Assembly (NCBI GenBank): GCA_937879855.1
Contig: CALFMO010000043.1
Span: forward strand, 62,001-126,000
Source: an uncultured Acidobacteriaceae bacterium
GTDB taxonomy: Bacteria > Acidobacteriota > Terriglobia > Terriglobales > Acidobacteriaceae
Direction: 5' to 3'
DNA: 64,000 nucleotides
Shown here piece after piece: positions 16,379 to 25,046 of this stretch. The position numbers and the translations under genes were made by a program. A model generated the notes under the pieces. That model was not told the origin of the DNA, searched no databases, and worked only from the letters and a program-made list of their open reading frames with translations. How positions within the stretch are numbered: position 1 is the first letter of the stretch; every line of letters begins with the position of its first letter.

Positions 16379-17134
16379 TTATCCGGTTAGCGATGGCAAC
16401 TTGGCGGCCGACCCCACCAGGAAAATCATTCCTACCACAATGCTGTAGGCAGAGGTGGCCAGCGTCAGGGCGCGCAAGGCATTCGGCTTGGCCAGCGTCG
16501 CCGAAAACAGTCCCGCGGCCGAAGCGCACATCAAAGTGTTCATCAGCAGCAGCCCCAGGATGAACATCAGCAGCCCCAACAATCCCACGCCCGTCCCCCC
16601 CAGGTTCGCCGCCATGAGGAACAGCAGAATCTGTGTTGGAGTCTCGGCGCCCAGACCGTGAATCACGCCTACCAGAAATGTTGAAGTGGTGCCATAACCG
16701 TCCTTAAAGACCTGCGGCGCCTCGACCCGGGTTCCGCCAAAAATCCGGCTCAGCCGCCAGTAGATCCACAACGCGCCGTTGATCAATAGCGTGATCCGCG
16801 TGCGCGGACGAGCATGGCTGTGAGCGGAAGGACGAAAGAACGTCCCCAGCACATAGATTCCCAGCACCAGCAGAGTGATCCCAACGAGTCGCTCCGCCCA
16901 ACGATCACTGGCTGCGGGCAGCGAAAGACGAAAGACCACCGCTGCCGCGCCCAGCACCGCTACAGTCGTCGCGTGCCCGGCGACATAGAGCAGGCCGTAG
17001 CGCATGGCATCGCTGGGCTTGGACTGCACGCTGCTGATGTCGGTGATAGCCGCGATATGGTCGTAGTCCAGTCCGTGCCTGAAGCCAAGCACCCCTGCCG
17101 ACAGCAGGGCCAATCGGAGATTGACGGGATCCAT
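16379..17134 (-). CDS. nickel/cobalt transporter-like membrane protein
   Basis: The 251-residue protein has six or more hydrophobic helices and carries FRHGLDYDHIAAITDI in the first helix region. This corresponds to the HxxxDH metal-recognition motif of NiCoT/NicO permeases. A second conserved block is GVIHGLGAETPTQILLFL. It is shorter than classical NiCoT proteins and may be a NicO/UreH-type member. The metal is inferred. ATG 17134 is chosen over an adjoining TTG. It is followed by a strong terminator. Confidence 0.75.
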   Translation of the reverse strand: MDPVNLRLALLSAGVLGFRHGLDYDHIAAITDISSVQSKPSDAMRYGLLYVAGHATTVAVLGAAAVVFRLSLPAASDRWAERLVGITLLVLGIYVLGTFFRPSAHSHARPRTRITLLINGALWIYWRLSRIFGGTRVEAPQVFKDGYGTTSTFLVGVIHGLGAETPTQILLFLMAANLGGTGVGLLGLLMFILGLLLMNTLMCASAAGLFSATLAKPNALRALTLATSAYSIVVGMIFLVGSAAKLPSLTG

Positions 17135-17221
17135 CAAAGGGAAAAAGTCCGCGCCAGAAATTCGTCATCCGGCGCAACTCGGCACCGAACAGGACTGTAG
17201 GCTAGCATACTCCGCGCAAGG

Positions 17222-17701
17222 TCACCTTCTCTTTGACAGAGAAGCCGGCACCGGAACCGAGGCCGGACCAATCAACTCGCGCACACGCCGCGAGAGAATT
17301 GCCGCCAGCGAATGATAAAAACGAGAACCCAGATGGGGAAATAACTCAAACAGCGATTGCAGCGTCGGCCGGTCCAGGTAGAACGTCTCCACTGCTTCGT
17401 TCGCGATCACATCCGCCGTAGCCGGCAGTTCATCGAGAAATGAAATCTCGCCGCAAACATCGCCGGCGCCGACTTCCAACGACCCTTTATGCGACGCAAT
17501 CTGCACCGCCGCCGTGCCTTTCAGAACGAGGTACAGTCCTTCCGTCACTTTGCCTTTGTGAACCAGCGTCTCGCCTGCTTTGAACTGCCGGCGAACCGCT
17601 TTGTCCACAATCAGCACCCAATCGTTAGGCGTGAGATACACCAATCCATTCTTGGCCGCCGACAGTACAGACACATCCTGATGCTGGCTTGCATTTGACA
17701 T
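17222..17701 (-). CDS. cyclic nucleotide-binding domain protein without DNA-binding domain
   Basis: The 159-residue protein is essentially one CRP-type beta-roll: FKAGETLVHKGKVTEGLYLVLKG, then GAGDVCGEISFLDELPATADVIA, which contains the phosphate-binding GE...A block. No helix-turn-helix follows, unlike CRP/FNR regulators. It may be a regulatory module acting on a partner protein. It lies upstream of the nickel transporter-like gene on the same strand with 87 bp between them. The ligand is unknown. Confidence 0.8.
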   Translation of the reverse strand: MSNASQHQDVSVLSAAKNGLVYLTPNDWVLIVDKAVRRQFKAGETLVHKGKVTEGLYLVLKGTAAVQIASHKGSLEVGAGDVCGEISFLDELPATADVIANEAVETFYLDRPTLQSLFELFPHLGSRFYHSLAAILSRRVRELIGPASVPVPASLSKRR

Positions 17702-17905
17702 GGCACTCTACTCGATAACTGGCGGGACTTCTACTCTAGATTCCAGGGAACAGGGTTGTCAGAACCAGTGACATTTGTGGCAGGGCACAACCGAGATTAT
17801 CAGAAAGACGCTCTCCGGCGCATGCTCTCTAAGTGCGATAAGCTCTCTTCTCGCCTCCCAAAGTTCGTTGCTTATACCTTGCGGGCACGGCGTATTATGG
17901 CAGCC

Positions 17906-18766
17906 ATGTCACACCACAAATTCTCCCGGCGTTCATTCCTTGCTATGTCCTCGGTTTTGCCTTGGGCTCTGCGCGGCGTTGCCTCTCCCCGCGCCGCGTC
18001 AAGTTCCATCCCGGTTGGCCTCGAACTCTACTCGGTGCGCGACGCGCTCAAGCAGGATCCCAAGGGCACGGTGCGCACGGTGGCTCAAATGGGCTATCAG
18101 GTAGTTGAGTTTTACGCACCATATTTCGAGTGGTCCGAGGCCCAGACCAAACAAATGCGCAAGTTGCTCGATGACTTAGGCGTCCGCTGCAACTCAACGC
18201 ACAACGACGCAAAGACTTTCAGCCCGCAGAATCTCAACCGGGCACGCGACCTCAATCTCATTCTCGGCTGCAAATATATGGTCCTTGCCTGGTCTGACCC
18301 GAAGACGGGCCCTGATGGCTGGAAGGCAGTCGCCGAGCAATTGAATTCCGTCGCCGAGACGCTGGAGCCCTCCGGCATGAAGCCCGGGTATCACAATCAT
18401 CAGGCTGAGTTCACCGGTCCCGTGGGCCAGCGGCCGATGGACTTTCTGGCGAAGAATACAGAACCCACCGTGATGCTGCAGTTGGACGTGGGAACTTGTC
18501 TGGAAGCCGGTTCCGACCCGGTGGCCTGGATCCGAGCCAACCCGGGACGCATTCGCTCCATCCATTGCAAAGAGTGGTCGCCTGACCCGGACAAGGGGTA
18601 CAAGGTCTTGTTCGGAGAAGGCGTGGCCGACTGGAAAGGCATTTTTCAGGCCGCCGAGAGCGTGGGCGGAATTGAATACTATCTGATCGAACAAGAGGGA
18701 AGCCGGTACTCCGAATTTGAGAGCGCTCGCCGGTGCCTGCAGACATTCCGCGCGACTCACACTTGA
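17906..18766 (+). CDS. Tat-exported sugar phosphate isomerase/epimerase-like TIM-barrel protein
   Basis: The N-terminus HKFSRRSFLAMSS is a twin-arginine signal, so the 286-residue protein is probably exported folded. The rest is a xylose isomerase-like barrel: GLELYSVRDALKQDPKGTV, CNSTHNDAKTF, PGYHNHQAEF with metal-site His residues, LQLDVGTCLEAG and IHCKEWSP. Such Tat-exported members are frequent in Acidobacteria and Planctomycetes. The substrate is unknown. Start M at 17906 is chosen; a Met three codons upstream is equally possible. Confidence 0.87.
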   Translation: MSHHKFSRRSFLAMSSVLPWALRGVASPRAASSSIPVGLELYSVRDALKQDPKGTVRTVAQMGYQVVEFYAPYFEWSEAQTKQMRKLLDDLGVRCNSTHNDAKTFSPQNLNRARDLNLILGCKYMVLAWSDPKTGPDGWKAVAEQLNSVAETLEPSGMKPGYHNHQAEFTGPVGQRPMDFLAKNTEPTVMLQLDVGTCLEAGSDPVAWIRANPGRIRSIHCKEWSPDPDKGYKVLFGEGVADWKGIFQAAESVGGIEYYLIEQEGSRYSEFESARRCLQTFRATHT

Positions 18767-18824
18767 CCGCCCATGTCCGAATCAAGGCTGGGCGCGGTAA
18801 AACTGGGAGCGTTAAGATAGTTCT

Positions 18825-19454
18825 ATGCGCAGTTTGCTTTTGATTGTGGGGCTCGCGTGCAGCCTGACTGTGTGGGCGCAGAACTCAAGCCCGCGCAATT
18901 CCACGCCCTCGAAGGCACAACCGCCGGATACGTCCTCGTCCAAACCCGTCCCCCCGCAAACTCCGAACCTGGCGCCTCCGCGGTCCGATACCATCAACGC
19001 CAATGAATTGGGTGACGAATCCGGGCAGAGTTCGAGCAAGGATACTCTGATCGACCTGAGCCCGCCCGCCGATGACGCGAAGATGCATCCGCAGAACCCC
19101 GACGCCTTGAAGGACGAGGGGCGCTCTTCAGGCAACTCCGACGTGGGCGAGTTCCATCCCTGGAATCCCCACAAGGCGGCCAAGGACATTGAGGTAGGAG
19201 ATTTCTACTTTAAGCGCAAGAACTATCGCGCCGCCGAGGATCGCTACCGCGAGGCGCTTTTCTATAAGGACAACGATGCCGTTGCCACTTTCCGCCTGGC
19301 GCAGTGCCTGGAAAAGATGGATCAGCCGGACGAGGCGCGCAAGGAATACGAAAATTATTTGAAGATCCTACTCCATGGCCCACAGGCCGAAGCCGCCCAC
19401 AAGGCGATCGAGCGCTTGAAGGGAACTGCCGCCAACGCCGAGGCCGGCAAGTGA
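18825..19454 (+). CDS. secreted TPR-repeat protein
   Basis: This 209-residue protein has a signal peptide (MRSLLLIVGLACSLTVWAQ), a long Pro/Ser/Thr-rich spacer, and one to two tetratricopeptide units near the C-terminus (AKDIEVGDFYFKRKNYRAAE; AVATFRLAQCLEKMDQPDEA). TPRs mediate protein contacts; a specific role cannot be assigned. It is 58 bp downstream of the sugar isomerase-like gene, possibly in one transcript. Confidence 0.8.
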   Translation: MRSLLLIVGLACSLTVWAQNSSPRNSTPSKAQPPDTSSSKPVPPQTPNLAPPRSDTINANELGDESGQSSSKDTLIDLSPPADDAKMHPQNPDALKDEGRSSGNSDVGEFHPWNPHKAAKDIEVGDFYFKRKNYRAAEDRYREALFYKDNDAVATFRLAQCLEKMDQPDEARKEYENYLKILLHGPQAEAAHKAIERLKGTAANAEAGK

Positions 19455-19520
19455 GATTTCCGAGGTCACGTTTTCGTTTACTGCGGTTGTGCCCGCGCTA
19501 ACTCGCGGGCTCGAAATTCT

Positions 19521-20198
19521 TCACCTGTGTGTTCTTTTGGATTTCAATCTTTGCTTCCCATGGTGATCGACTCCATTTCCCGCTCTACTCTTCTTGCCCT
19601 CGCCCAGAACCAGATTGACCGGCCATTTTGGCCCCGAATTCTCCAAGCCCCTGGAGCGCTCTGCCGCTCTCAGAATTCCATCGAAAGCATCCAGGCATGA
19701 GTGCACGGTCTGGGTGCGCAGCGCGCCTTCGAACTGCCCGCGGATAATGAGCATGGCGGTGCCGTGCATCAACGACCACACCGCCAGCATGAGACGCGTA
19801 TGTTGACGGGGACTTCCTCCCAGGCGTTCGGCCAGGCGCTCGCGGATGAGGTTGAACGAAGGCCACGATTCATGCAGGGAAGGCGGCTTGCCCACGCCAT
19901 CGAAAAGCACTTCATAGGCGTGACTGTGTTCCAAGGCAAACTCAAGGTGACGCTGGCACGCCTCGCGCAGCGTCCGGGTCTGTCTGAGTGCGGCAAACAG
20001 TTCGCGACGGGTCTCCAGCCGCAGAGCGCGCAGTATGTCATCGCGATCGCGGTAGCGCTCGTACACCGTGGGCGTGGTAGTGCCTGCAGCCTTGGCGACG
20101 GCGCGCATGGTAAGCGCCTTTTCGCCGCCGCGCGCCCACAGCCGCGAGGCCGCACCGAGAATACGCTGTTCCAGAGCAGGGTCAGGATGCCGGGGCAC
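19521..20198 (-). CDS. TetR-family transcriptional regulator
   Basis: The 225-residue repressor-like protein has a TetR helix-turn-helix: RILGAASRLWARGGEKALTM, RAVAKAAGTTTPTVYERYRD, followed by a ligand-binding domain. A GTG at 20198 is taken as the start because GGAGG lies just upstream (20205-20209); a longer frame running to 20384 lacks such support. The gene is divergent from a small ORF, and a dyad of GTATA/TATAC halves lies between them over a plausible promoter, so it probably controls that region. Confidence 0.85.
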   Translation of the reverse strand: MPRHPDPALEQRILGAASRLWARGGEKALTMRAVAKAAGTTTPTVYERYRDRDDILRALRLETRRELFAALRQTRTLREACQRHLEFALEHSHAYEVLFDGVGKPPSLHESWPSFNLIRERLAERLGGSPRQHTRLMLAVWSLMHGTAMLIIRGQFEGALRTQTVHSCLDAFDGILRAAERSRGLENSGPKWPVNLVLGEGKKSRAGNGVDHHGKQRLKSKRTHR

Positions 20199-20218
20199 TT
20201 CTCGCCTCCAACGGTAAC

Positions 20219-20248
20219 TTGAACTGCGTATAACTAACGCTGTATACT
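20219..20248 (+). promoter_or_regulatory. promoter with dyad between TetR gene and small ORF
   Basis: TTGAAC (20219-20224) and TATACT (20243-20248) are 18 bp apart on the plus strand. The halves GTATA (20228-20232) and TATAC (20243-20247), with GCG/CGC nested outside and inside, form an inverted repeat typical of a TetR-family operator. The small ORF starts at 20378. Confidence 0.55.
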
Positions 20249-20377
20249 TTATCTGCAATCGTTCAAACTGATGACCTCGCAGGGTGGGTCCCGCTGGAAC
20301 CGCGAAAGTGGCAGTCCTCCCAAACGGTTCCCGGGGCCCCCTGCGTTTTATCCCTCGAAAGAACGGAGGAGTTGTAG

Positions 20378-20626
20378 ATGGCACCAGGAAGTAGAAAGCA
20401 AGTCGACGTCGCCCGCCTTAAAGCGGATCTTACCGCCGCCAGCGTGGAGTTGTTGAGCGCGCACTGCGCGGCCGACCGCGTTCGTCTCCAATACTCTCTG
20501 AAAGACATTGTGACTTTTGGGGAGCGACATTCCCTTCAGCGGGCAATCGCCTCTGCCGAGGCACTCCACCGCTTCTTTTCCCAAATCCAGGCCCACATCC
20601 ACCGCGAGGAAGAAACAGGTCTATAA
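20378..20626 (+). CDS. small hypothetical protein
   Basis: This 82-residue, mostly helical and soluble protein has no motif I recognise. It has one Cys (SAHCAADR) and a His-rich tail (AHIHREEETGL). A strong GGAGGA site at 20365-20370 eight bases before the ATG supports translation. It is divergent from the TetR gene and is the first candidate for its target. Confidence 0.6.
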   Translation: MAPGSRKQVDVARLKADLTAASVELLSAHCAADRVRLQYSLKDIVTFGERHSLQRAIASAEALHRFFSQIQAHIHREEETGL

Positions 20627-20693
20627 GGTGAACTCGCGTTCCACCTTCCATTCTGGCCCAACGTCTACATCACAGCAAAAATCTCAGAAGCAA

Positions 20694-21431
20694 CTACTTC
20701 TCCACCCGGATGAATTCGCCGGTGGAGGCATTGACACTCACTGTGAGTTTGGCACCCTCGCGGCTGCCGCCATAGATGACGTGCCAGACCAATTCATTGG
20801 TGTTGTGGTTCCAGTCGCAGACATAGATCACCGGCGTGTCGGGAGCCTTTTCCAGAATCTTGTCGCCGCCATGTTTTTGCGCAGTCGCGAACGCGTCATC
20901 CGAATCTTTCTTGAGGAACGCCATGTCAAACACCGTTGTGTTCGAGTTCGACGGACTGTAACTGTCCTCGATTCCAGGATTGACGCCGCGCGAGGGCGCG
21001 CCTTCCGCCTCGCTGCCGGACCACGTATAAGATTTTTCCGAACGGCGGCTGGGGGACGCGAATCCCGCACGCCACACCGCCCATTTGCCGTCGTGGCCGT
21101 TTCCGTCGCTGGTTGCTGAGGAATCGAGGCGGTAGGGTTTCGCATCCGGAGCCCACCCGCGAGCCGCGATGTATAACTTCTGGAACGCAGAACGCCCGGT
21201 GATGAGTTCGGGTTTCTTAGGTTCCGGCTTGGCCGGTTCCGCCGGTTTACTCGATTCCGACGAGCACGCGCTAAGCAGCGCCAGCAGCGCCAGAGCCAGG
21301 GCCGCACGCGAATACTTAAGCCTGCTTTCGCGGCTACCTCGTCCTTGAACCGCACTGCGATGATCCTGACCGGCTGAGAAAGCCGATGCAGTCGAGGTAG
21401 ATTCCCCGTGGATATGACTGGCCATCTTCAT
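20694..21431 (-). CDS. lipoprotein of unknown function
   Basis: The 245-residue protein has a hydrophobic stretch ending in a lipobox LLSAC at about residue 55, followed by a Lys/Pro/Glu linker (SKPAEPAKPEPKKPELITG) and a soluble domain with repeated beta segments. An AGGAAGGA site supports ATG 21431, but this leaves an unusually long charged region of about 40 residues before the hydrophobic core; a later internal start is possible. The C-terminal part (KLTVSVNASTGEFIRVEK) looks like a PepSY-type strand pair. The function is unknown. Confidence 0.7.
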   Translation of the reverse strand: MKMASHIHGESTSTASAFSAGQDHRSAVQGRGSRESRLKYSRAALALALLALLSACSSESSKPAEPAKPEPKKPELITGRSAFQKLYIAARGWAPDAKPYRLDSSATSDGNGHDGKWAVWRAGFASPSRRSEKSYTWSGSEAEGAPSRGVNPGIEDSYSPSNSNTTVFDMAFLKKDSDDAFATAQKHGGDKILEKAPDTPVIYVCDWNHNTNELVWHVIYGGSREGAKLTVSVNASTGEFIRVEK

Positions 21432-21514
21432 GGCGTCCTTCCTGTGATAACTTTGTTGGGTTTATTGTCGCGCAACATTTTAACTGAAAGCGCCGAAAAG
21501 GTAAGTAACCCTTC

Positions 21515-22021
21515 GTGGACCCCCGCCTTCAAAGATTGCAAGCCGAAATTCTCGCGGCCATCGACGGCCTGTCTGCCGACCAATTAAGTCGGCATCCGCC
21601 GGGAAAATGGTCAGCCGCCGAAGTCCTCGAGCATCTCTATTTGACGTACACCGGAACGGTGAAAGGTTTTGAGCGGGTGGAAGCAGCGAACCAGCCGCTG
21701 GTGACTGCGCAAAGCTGGCGGCAGCGCGGCCGCAAGGCGATCGTCGTGGGTCTGGGATATCTACCTTCCGGTAGAGAGTCTCCTTCAGTCGCGCGTCCCC
21801 GCGGAATACCTCCAGGAAAGGTCCTGGGCGAGATCGCGCTCAAAATCGCCGAGATGGACGCCAGCATGGCGCGCTGTGAGCAAAAACTGGGCTCGCGCCG
21901 GGTGCTGCTGGACCACCCTATCCTCGGACCTCTCACCGCCAACCAGTGGAGAAAATTTCATCTGGTGCACGGCCTGCACCACGTAAAACAAATTCGACGC
22001 CTCCGACATCCGTCCTCGTAA
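21515..22021 (+). CDS. DinB-like protein
   Basis: The 168-residue protein fits the DinB/YfiT four-helix metalloprotein superfamily: DGLSADQLSRHPPGKWSAAE, VLEHLYLTYTGTV and C-terminal HLVHGLHHVKQIRRL, where the His residues would bind a divalent metal. Some members are thiol-transferases or act with bacillithiol-like thiols, but no such role can be read here. The start is GTG at 21515 without a strong ribosome site. Confidence 0.78.
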   Translation: MDPRLQRLQAEILAAIDGLSADQLSRHPPGKWSAAEVLEHLYLTYTGTVKGFERVEAANQPLVTAQSWRQRGRKAIVVGLGYLPSGRESPSVARPRGIPPGKVLGEIALKIAEMDASMARCEQKLGSRRVLLDHPILGPLTANQWRKFHLVHGLHHVKQIRRLRHPSS

Positions 22022-22058
22022 TGTAAGCCCGCCGAAAAGTGTGGCCTTCGGAAAACGT

Positions 22059-22106
22059 ACCGCCGGCAACCTGCCGGCTGTCCCCGGGGGCGTCTCGCCC
22101 GCGACT
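22059..22106. repeat. diverged REP-like palindromic repeat (family A)
   Basis: CGCCGGCAACCTGCCGGC followed by TGTCCCCGGGGGCGTCTCGCCCGC has the same two-hairpin layout as the 45-bp REP units at 49377 and 50123, in the opposite orientation and with many changes. It sits between two convergent genes. Confidence 0.55.
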
Positions 22107-22127
22107 CCATCTTTTATGCTTAAGGTT

Positions 22128-22826
22128 TTATTGCTCGCTCACTGAGGCTGGTGCGCCCGCCCTGCGCGCTTGTTCCTGCATGTCGTCGAGTTTCTGCTTG
22201 GCTTCGTCTAAAGCTTTCTGTTTGTCGGCGATCTGCTGCTTGTATTGCGCGTCCTGTTTATCCCAGTCGGCGGAGTTGCGCAGCCGATTACCAGCATCTG
22301 CGTACATCGCAGCGGCGCGAATCTGATATTCCCGCTGCAGCACGTTGAGTTCGCGGGTCAGCAATTCGATCTCGCCTCTCTGCGCCGTGATCTTATCGTT
22401 CCATTGCTTCGCCGCGGCTTGCTTCGTCGCTTCGTCCACTGGCGCTTTGGAGCCGGTTGACGCGGTCTTCTCTTCAGCCTTGGCTGCAGCGGTTGTGGCT
22501 TCGGCCCCTGGCTTGGATTCGGCCTGCGCTTTCGCCTCACCCTCAGCCGCGGGCGCGCTATCCGCCGCTTTATTCTCGGCGTTCTTTTCCTCCGCCGGGG
22601 CTGGCTTCGGGCCTACGATCGAGAGCTTGTCTTCCCGGGGCAGATTGTCGTTATCGAAAACCTTCGGCGTGCTCTTCACCCCGGGATCCTTGCGGATCTG
22701 GCGAGCATAGTCGCCCAACGAGGAACCGGCAGAATTCTGCGAAGCTTGATTCTGAGCTCCGGCCACAAGCACGCCCAAGCCGAAAAACAGCACGAGTCCA
22801 AATCCACGATATACGTTTTGTTTCAT
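22128..22826 (-). CDS. exported coiled-coil protein, Ala/Lys/Glu-rich
   Basis: The 232-residue protein starts with a signal peptide (YRGFGLVLFFGLGVLVAGAQ), followed by a short conserved piece SSLGDYARQIRKDPG, a low-complexity Ala/Glu/Lys region, and a long coiled coil (RGEIELLTRELNVLQREYQI and onwards). Start ATG 22826 has GGGGAG upstream; an upstream frame extension is rejected. It may be a periplasmic scaffold or cell-envelope protein. It follows the PAS-protein gene by 79 bp on the same strand. Confidence 0.72.
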   Translation of the reverse strand: MKQNVYRGFGLVLFFGLGVLVAGAQNQASQNSAGSSLGDYARQIRKDPGVKSTPKVFDNDNLPREDKLSIVGPKPAPAEEKNAENKAADSAPAAEGEAKAQAESKPGAEATTAAAKAEEKTASTGSKAPVDEATKQAAAKQWNDKITAQRGEIELLTRELNVLQREYQIRAAAMYADAGNRLRNSADWDKQDAQYKQQIADKQKALDEAKQKLDDMQEQARRAGAPASVSEQ

Positions 22827-22905
22827 AACTCCCCTTTTTGCGTACTCGAATTCAGTGTCACTCAGCTGCAATCCCGCCCACTCCAGCCGCGGCGGTTCAT
22901 TCAAA

Positions 22906-23799
22906 TTAATCCGCCAAGGCGCCTGCAGCAACTGCCTGCGCCGCGCGTTTTCTGGACAAAAATCCTCCAATGTCGTGATCCAATTGTGCCGCCTCATGCG
23001 CAATGTCGGTCGCCAGTTGCTTCGCCAGTTCCGGATCGTGGCTGTTGGCCAGTTGCTGCGCGTAGCCGGAAATCGTGGTCAGCGAGGTGCGCAAATGCAG
23101 CGCCATCTCAGCTGAGATTTCGCCCTGCAATTCCTGTTGGCGCCGGATATCTTCCATTTCTGTCCGGTTATTGATCAGGCAAGCCACGCCAAGCAATCCG
23201 CCGTCGACCGCCGGCACAGCGGAAATCGTCACCGCGATAAAGCGCTTCTCTCCTGTCGGAGTCTCATACTCGGCTTCAATTTCGCGGCGCTTGCTGCCTT
23301 CGCGCAGCACAGCACTAATCTCATCCGCCAGCAGGACCGGATCGCCTCTCGTCTCATCGCTTGACCTCGGTTTGGCAGCACGGACGACCGCGCCCCGAAA
23401 AATATCTCCTGCTCCCATTCCTGTGACGGCAGCGAAACCGAGAATCGCCTTCGCCGCCGGATTGGAAGTTTTCACCAGCCCGTTGGTTCCAAACACCAGC
23501 ACGCCAGAGGACAGATTCGAAAGCACTGCCTGACTGAAATTTTCGCTCGTGCGGGCGCGATGCTGTTCGGCTTGCGATTGCACTTGCAGTTCGTGTTTCT
23601 GCTGCTTGAGTTGCTGGATCACCGTGTTGTAGAGGTGCAGCGGCAAAGTCTCAAGCGTTGGTTTGGCCTCCGCGGAAATGTCTCCCTCTTCCGCAATCCT
23701 TTTTCGCAAAATGCGGATGAAGAGCAGCCCCACCAGGAAAGCGCATGAGGCGCAGAGCAGCGCCACTGCCGCTCGCAACATTACCGGGTTGGTAAGCAT
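22906..23799 (-). CDS. membrane PAS/HisKA-like protein without ATPase domain
   Basis: The 297-residue protein has an N-terminal membrane helix (MLRAAVALLCASCAFLVGLL), a coiled linker, a PAS domain (VLSNLSSGVLVFGTNGLV to IAVTISAVPAVDGGLLGV) and a HisKA-like helix pair with EMALHLRTSLTTISGYAQQL. No N-, G- or D-box ATPase follows, so it cannot autophosphorylate. It starts 3 bp after the prepilin peptidase stop (ATG 23799), or at a GTG overlapping that stop. The coupling suggests a role with type IV pilus or secretion genes, but that is inference. Confidence 0.72.
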   Translation of the reverse strand: MLTNPVMLRAAVALLCASCAFLVGLLFIRILRKRIAEEGDISAEAKPTLETLPLHLYNTVIQQLKQQKHELQVQSQAEQHRARTSENFSQAVLSNLSSGVLVFGTNGLVKTSNPAAKAILGFAAVTGMGAGDIFRGAVVRAAKPRSSDETRGDPVLLADEISAVLREGSKRREIEAEYETPTGEKRFIAVTISAVPAVDGGLLGVACLINNRTEMEDIRRQQELQGEISAEMALHLRTSLTTISGYAQQLANSHDPELAKQLATDIAHEAAQLDHDIGGFLSRKRAAQAVAAGALAD

Positions 23800-23801
23800 T
23801 C

Positions 23802-24767
23802 TCACCACAGGCCCCCATACCACTGCAGGAATCGGTTGCCGAAGAAAAATGCGATCAGCGCCATGCTCCCAAGAAAGACGCCGAAAGGCATCTGGTAATT
23901 GCGATAAACCACCTGTGCCGACTGCCATGCGCGACGCCGGGCCGCCTGTGCGTTCGTCAGCCGCTTCATGAACCGGTGTGTGCGTTTTACCCAGACTACG
24001 AACACCGTACTTAAACCGAATAATGATCCCGCCACCGACGCGGTAAAAATCGTGAAAATTGTCAGCTTGATTCCGAGGAACGCGCCCGCCATGGCCATCA
24101 GCTTCACGTCGCCAAAACCCATACCCTCGGTACCACGCCAGCGCAGATAAATCGCGCCCGCGCCGTAGATGAACGACGCTCCCACCGCCGCCCCCAGCAG
24201 GGAATCGAGCAGGGACATCAGTCTTGCCGTCACGTCGTCGCTAAAGGGCAGGTTCACGACTCCGGGCAGAAACTGAGACGCCAGGTCGTTGACCGGAACC
24301 AGCAGGCTGAAGATCAGGCCCGCGGCCAGTCCAGGCAGCGTCATCTTATCGGGCAGCAGTTTGGTCTCGGCGTCGGTGAAAATCAGCCCCAGCAACAGAA
24401 ACGCGAACACACAATATTTCAGCGTGGAAAGTGTCAGCCCGAAATACCAGTAGCAGGCGAGAAACACGAAGCCGGTCAGCAACTCGATCAGCAAATAGCG
24501 AGGCGAAATTTTCTCTTTGCAATGACGGCATCGTCCGCCGAGCATCAGCCAGCTCAAGACCGGAATATTGTCGTAGAAGGCGATCGGCTGCTTGCAGGAC
24601 GGGCATGCCGAACGCGGCGCCACTACCGACAGCCCTCGCGGCAGTCGGTAGATACACACATTCAGAAAGCTGCCGAAGGCCAGCCCAAAGACAAAAATCG
24701 ACGCTGCCAACACAAGATCCACGAGGTCTCTCAGATCGCGATGGAGCCACCCGCGCCTTCGGCGCAA
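23802..24767 (-). CDS. pilD: prepilin peptidase / type IV leader peptidase
   Basis: This 321-residue polytopic membrane aspartic protease cleaves and N-methylates type IV prepilins and pseudopilins. The zinc-binding pairs CPSC and CRHC flank the N-methylase loop. The catalytic aspartates are in LIFTDAETKLLPD and GFGDVKLMAMAGAFLG. GSFLNVCIYRLPRG is the usual N-terminal signature. The start is uncertain: TTG 24767 has AGGAGAGG upstream; GTG codons about 16-19 codons later are alternatives. It is translationally coupled to the PAS protein gene. Confidence 0.93.
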   Translation of the reverse strand: MRRRRGWLHRDLRDLVDLVLAASIFVFGLAFGSFLNVCIYRLPRGLSVVAPRSACPSCKQPIAFYDNIPVLSWLMLGGRCRHCKEKISPRYLLIELLTGFVFLACYWYFGLTLSTLKYCVFAFLLLGLIFTDAETKLLPDKMTLPGLAAGLIFSLLVPVNDLASQFLPGVVNLPFSDDVTARLMSLLDSLLGAAVGASFIYGAGAIYLRWRGTEGMGFGDVKLMAMAGAFLGIKLTIFTIFTASVAGSLFGLSTVFVVWVKRTHRFMKRLTNAQAARRRAWQSAQVVYRNYQMPFGVFLGSMALIAFFFGNRFLQWYGGLW

Positions 24768-25046
24768 GCCTCTCCTGAAGAACGTTGAGCTTCGCTGTTC
24801 TTGGTTGGATTATAAGTCGATCATCGAAACCGGGCTAAGGTACTGAAGTCACTGGCCCAAAGGCCAATTGGCAGCAAGACATTGACCAGTGGCCGTTTAC
24901 ACCTGCCAGCCGAAAATTAGAAGTTGGTTCCTTCTGGATAACGGCGGCGCGGAGGCTCCGAAATTTTTCTGGTAAAAATCGGTGCGTTAGGGCTCCGGAG
25001 CGCACGCGCGGCGTCCCGGAGCCGCGTCAATCTCTGCGAGCCTGTG

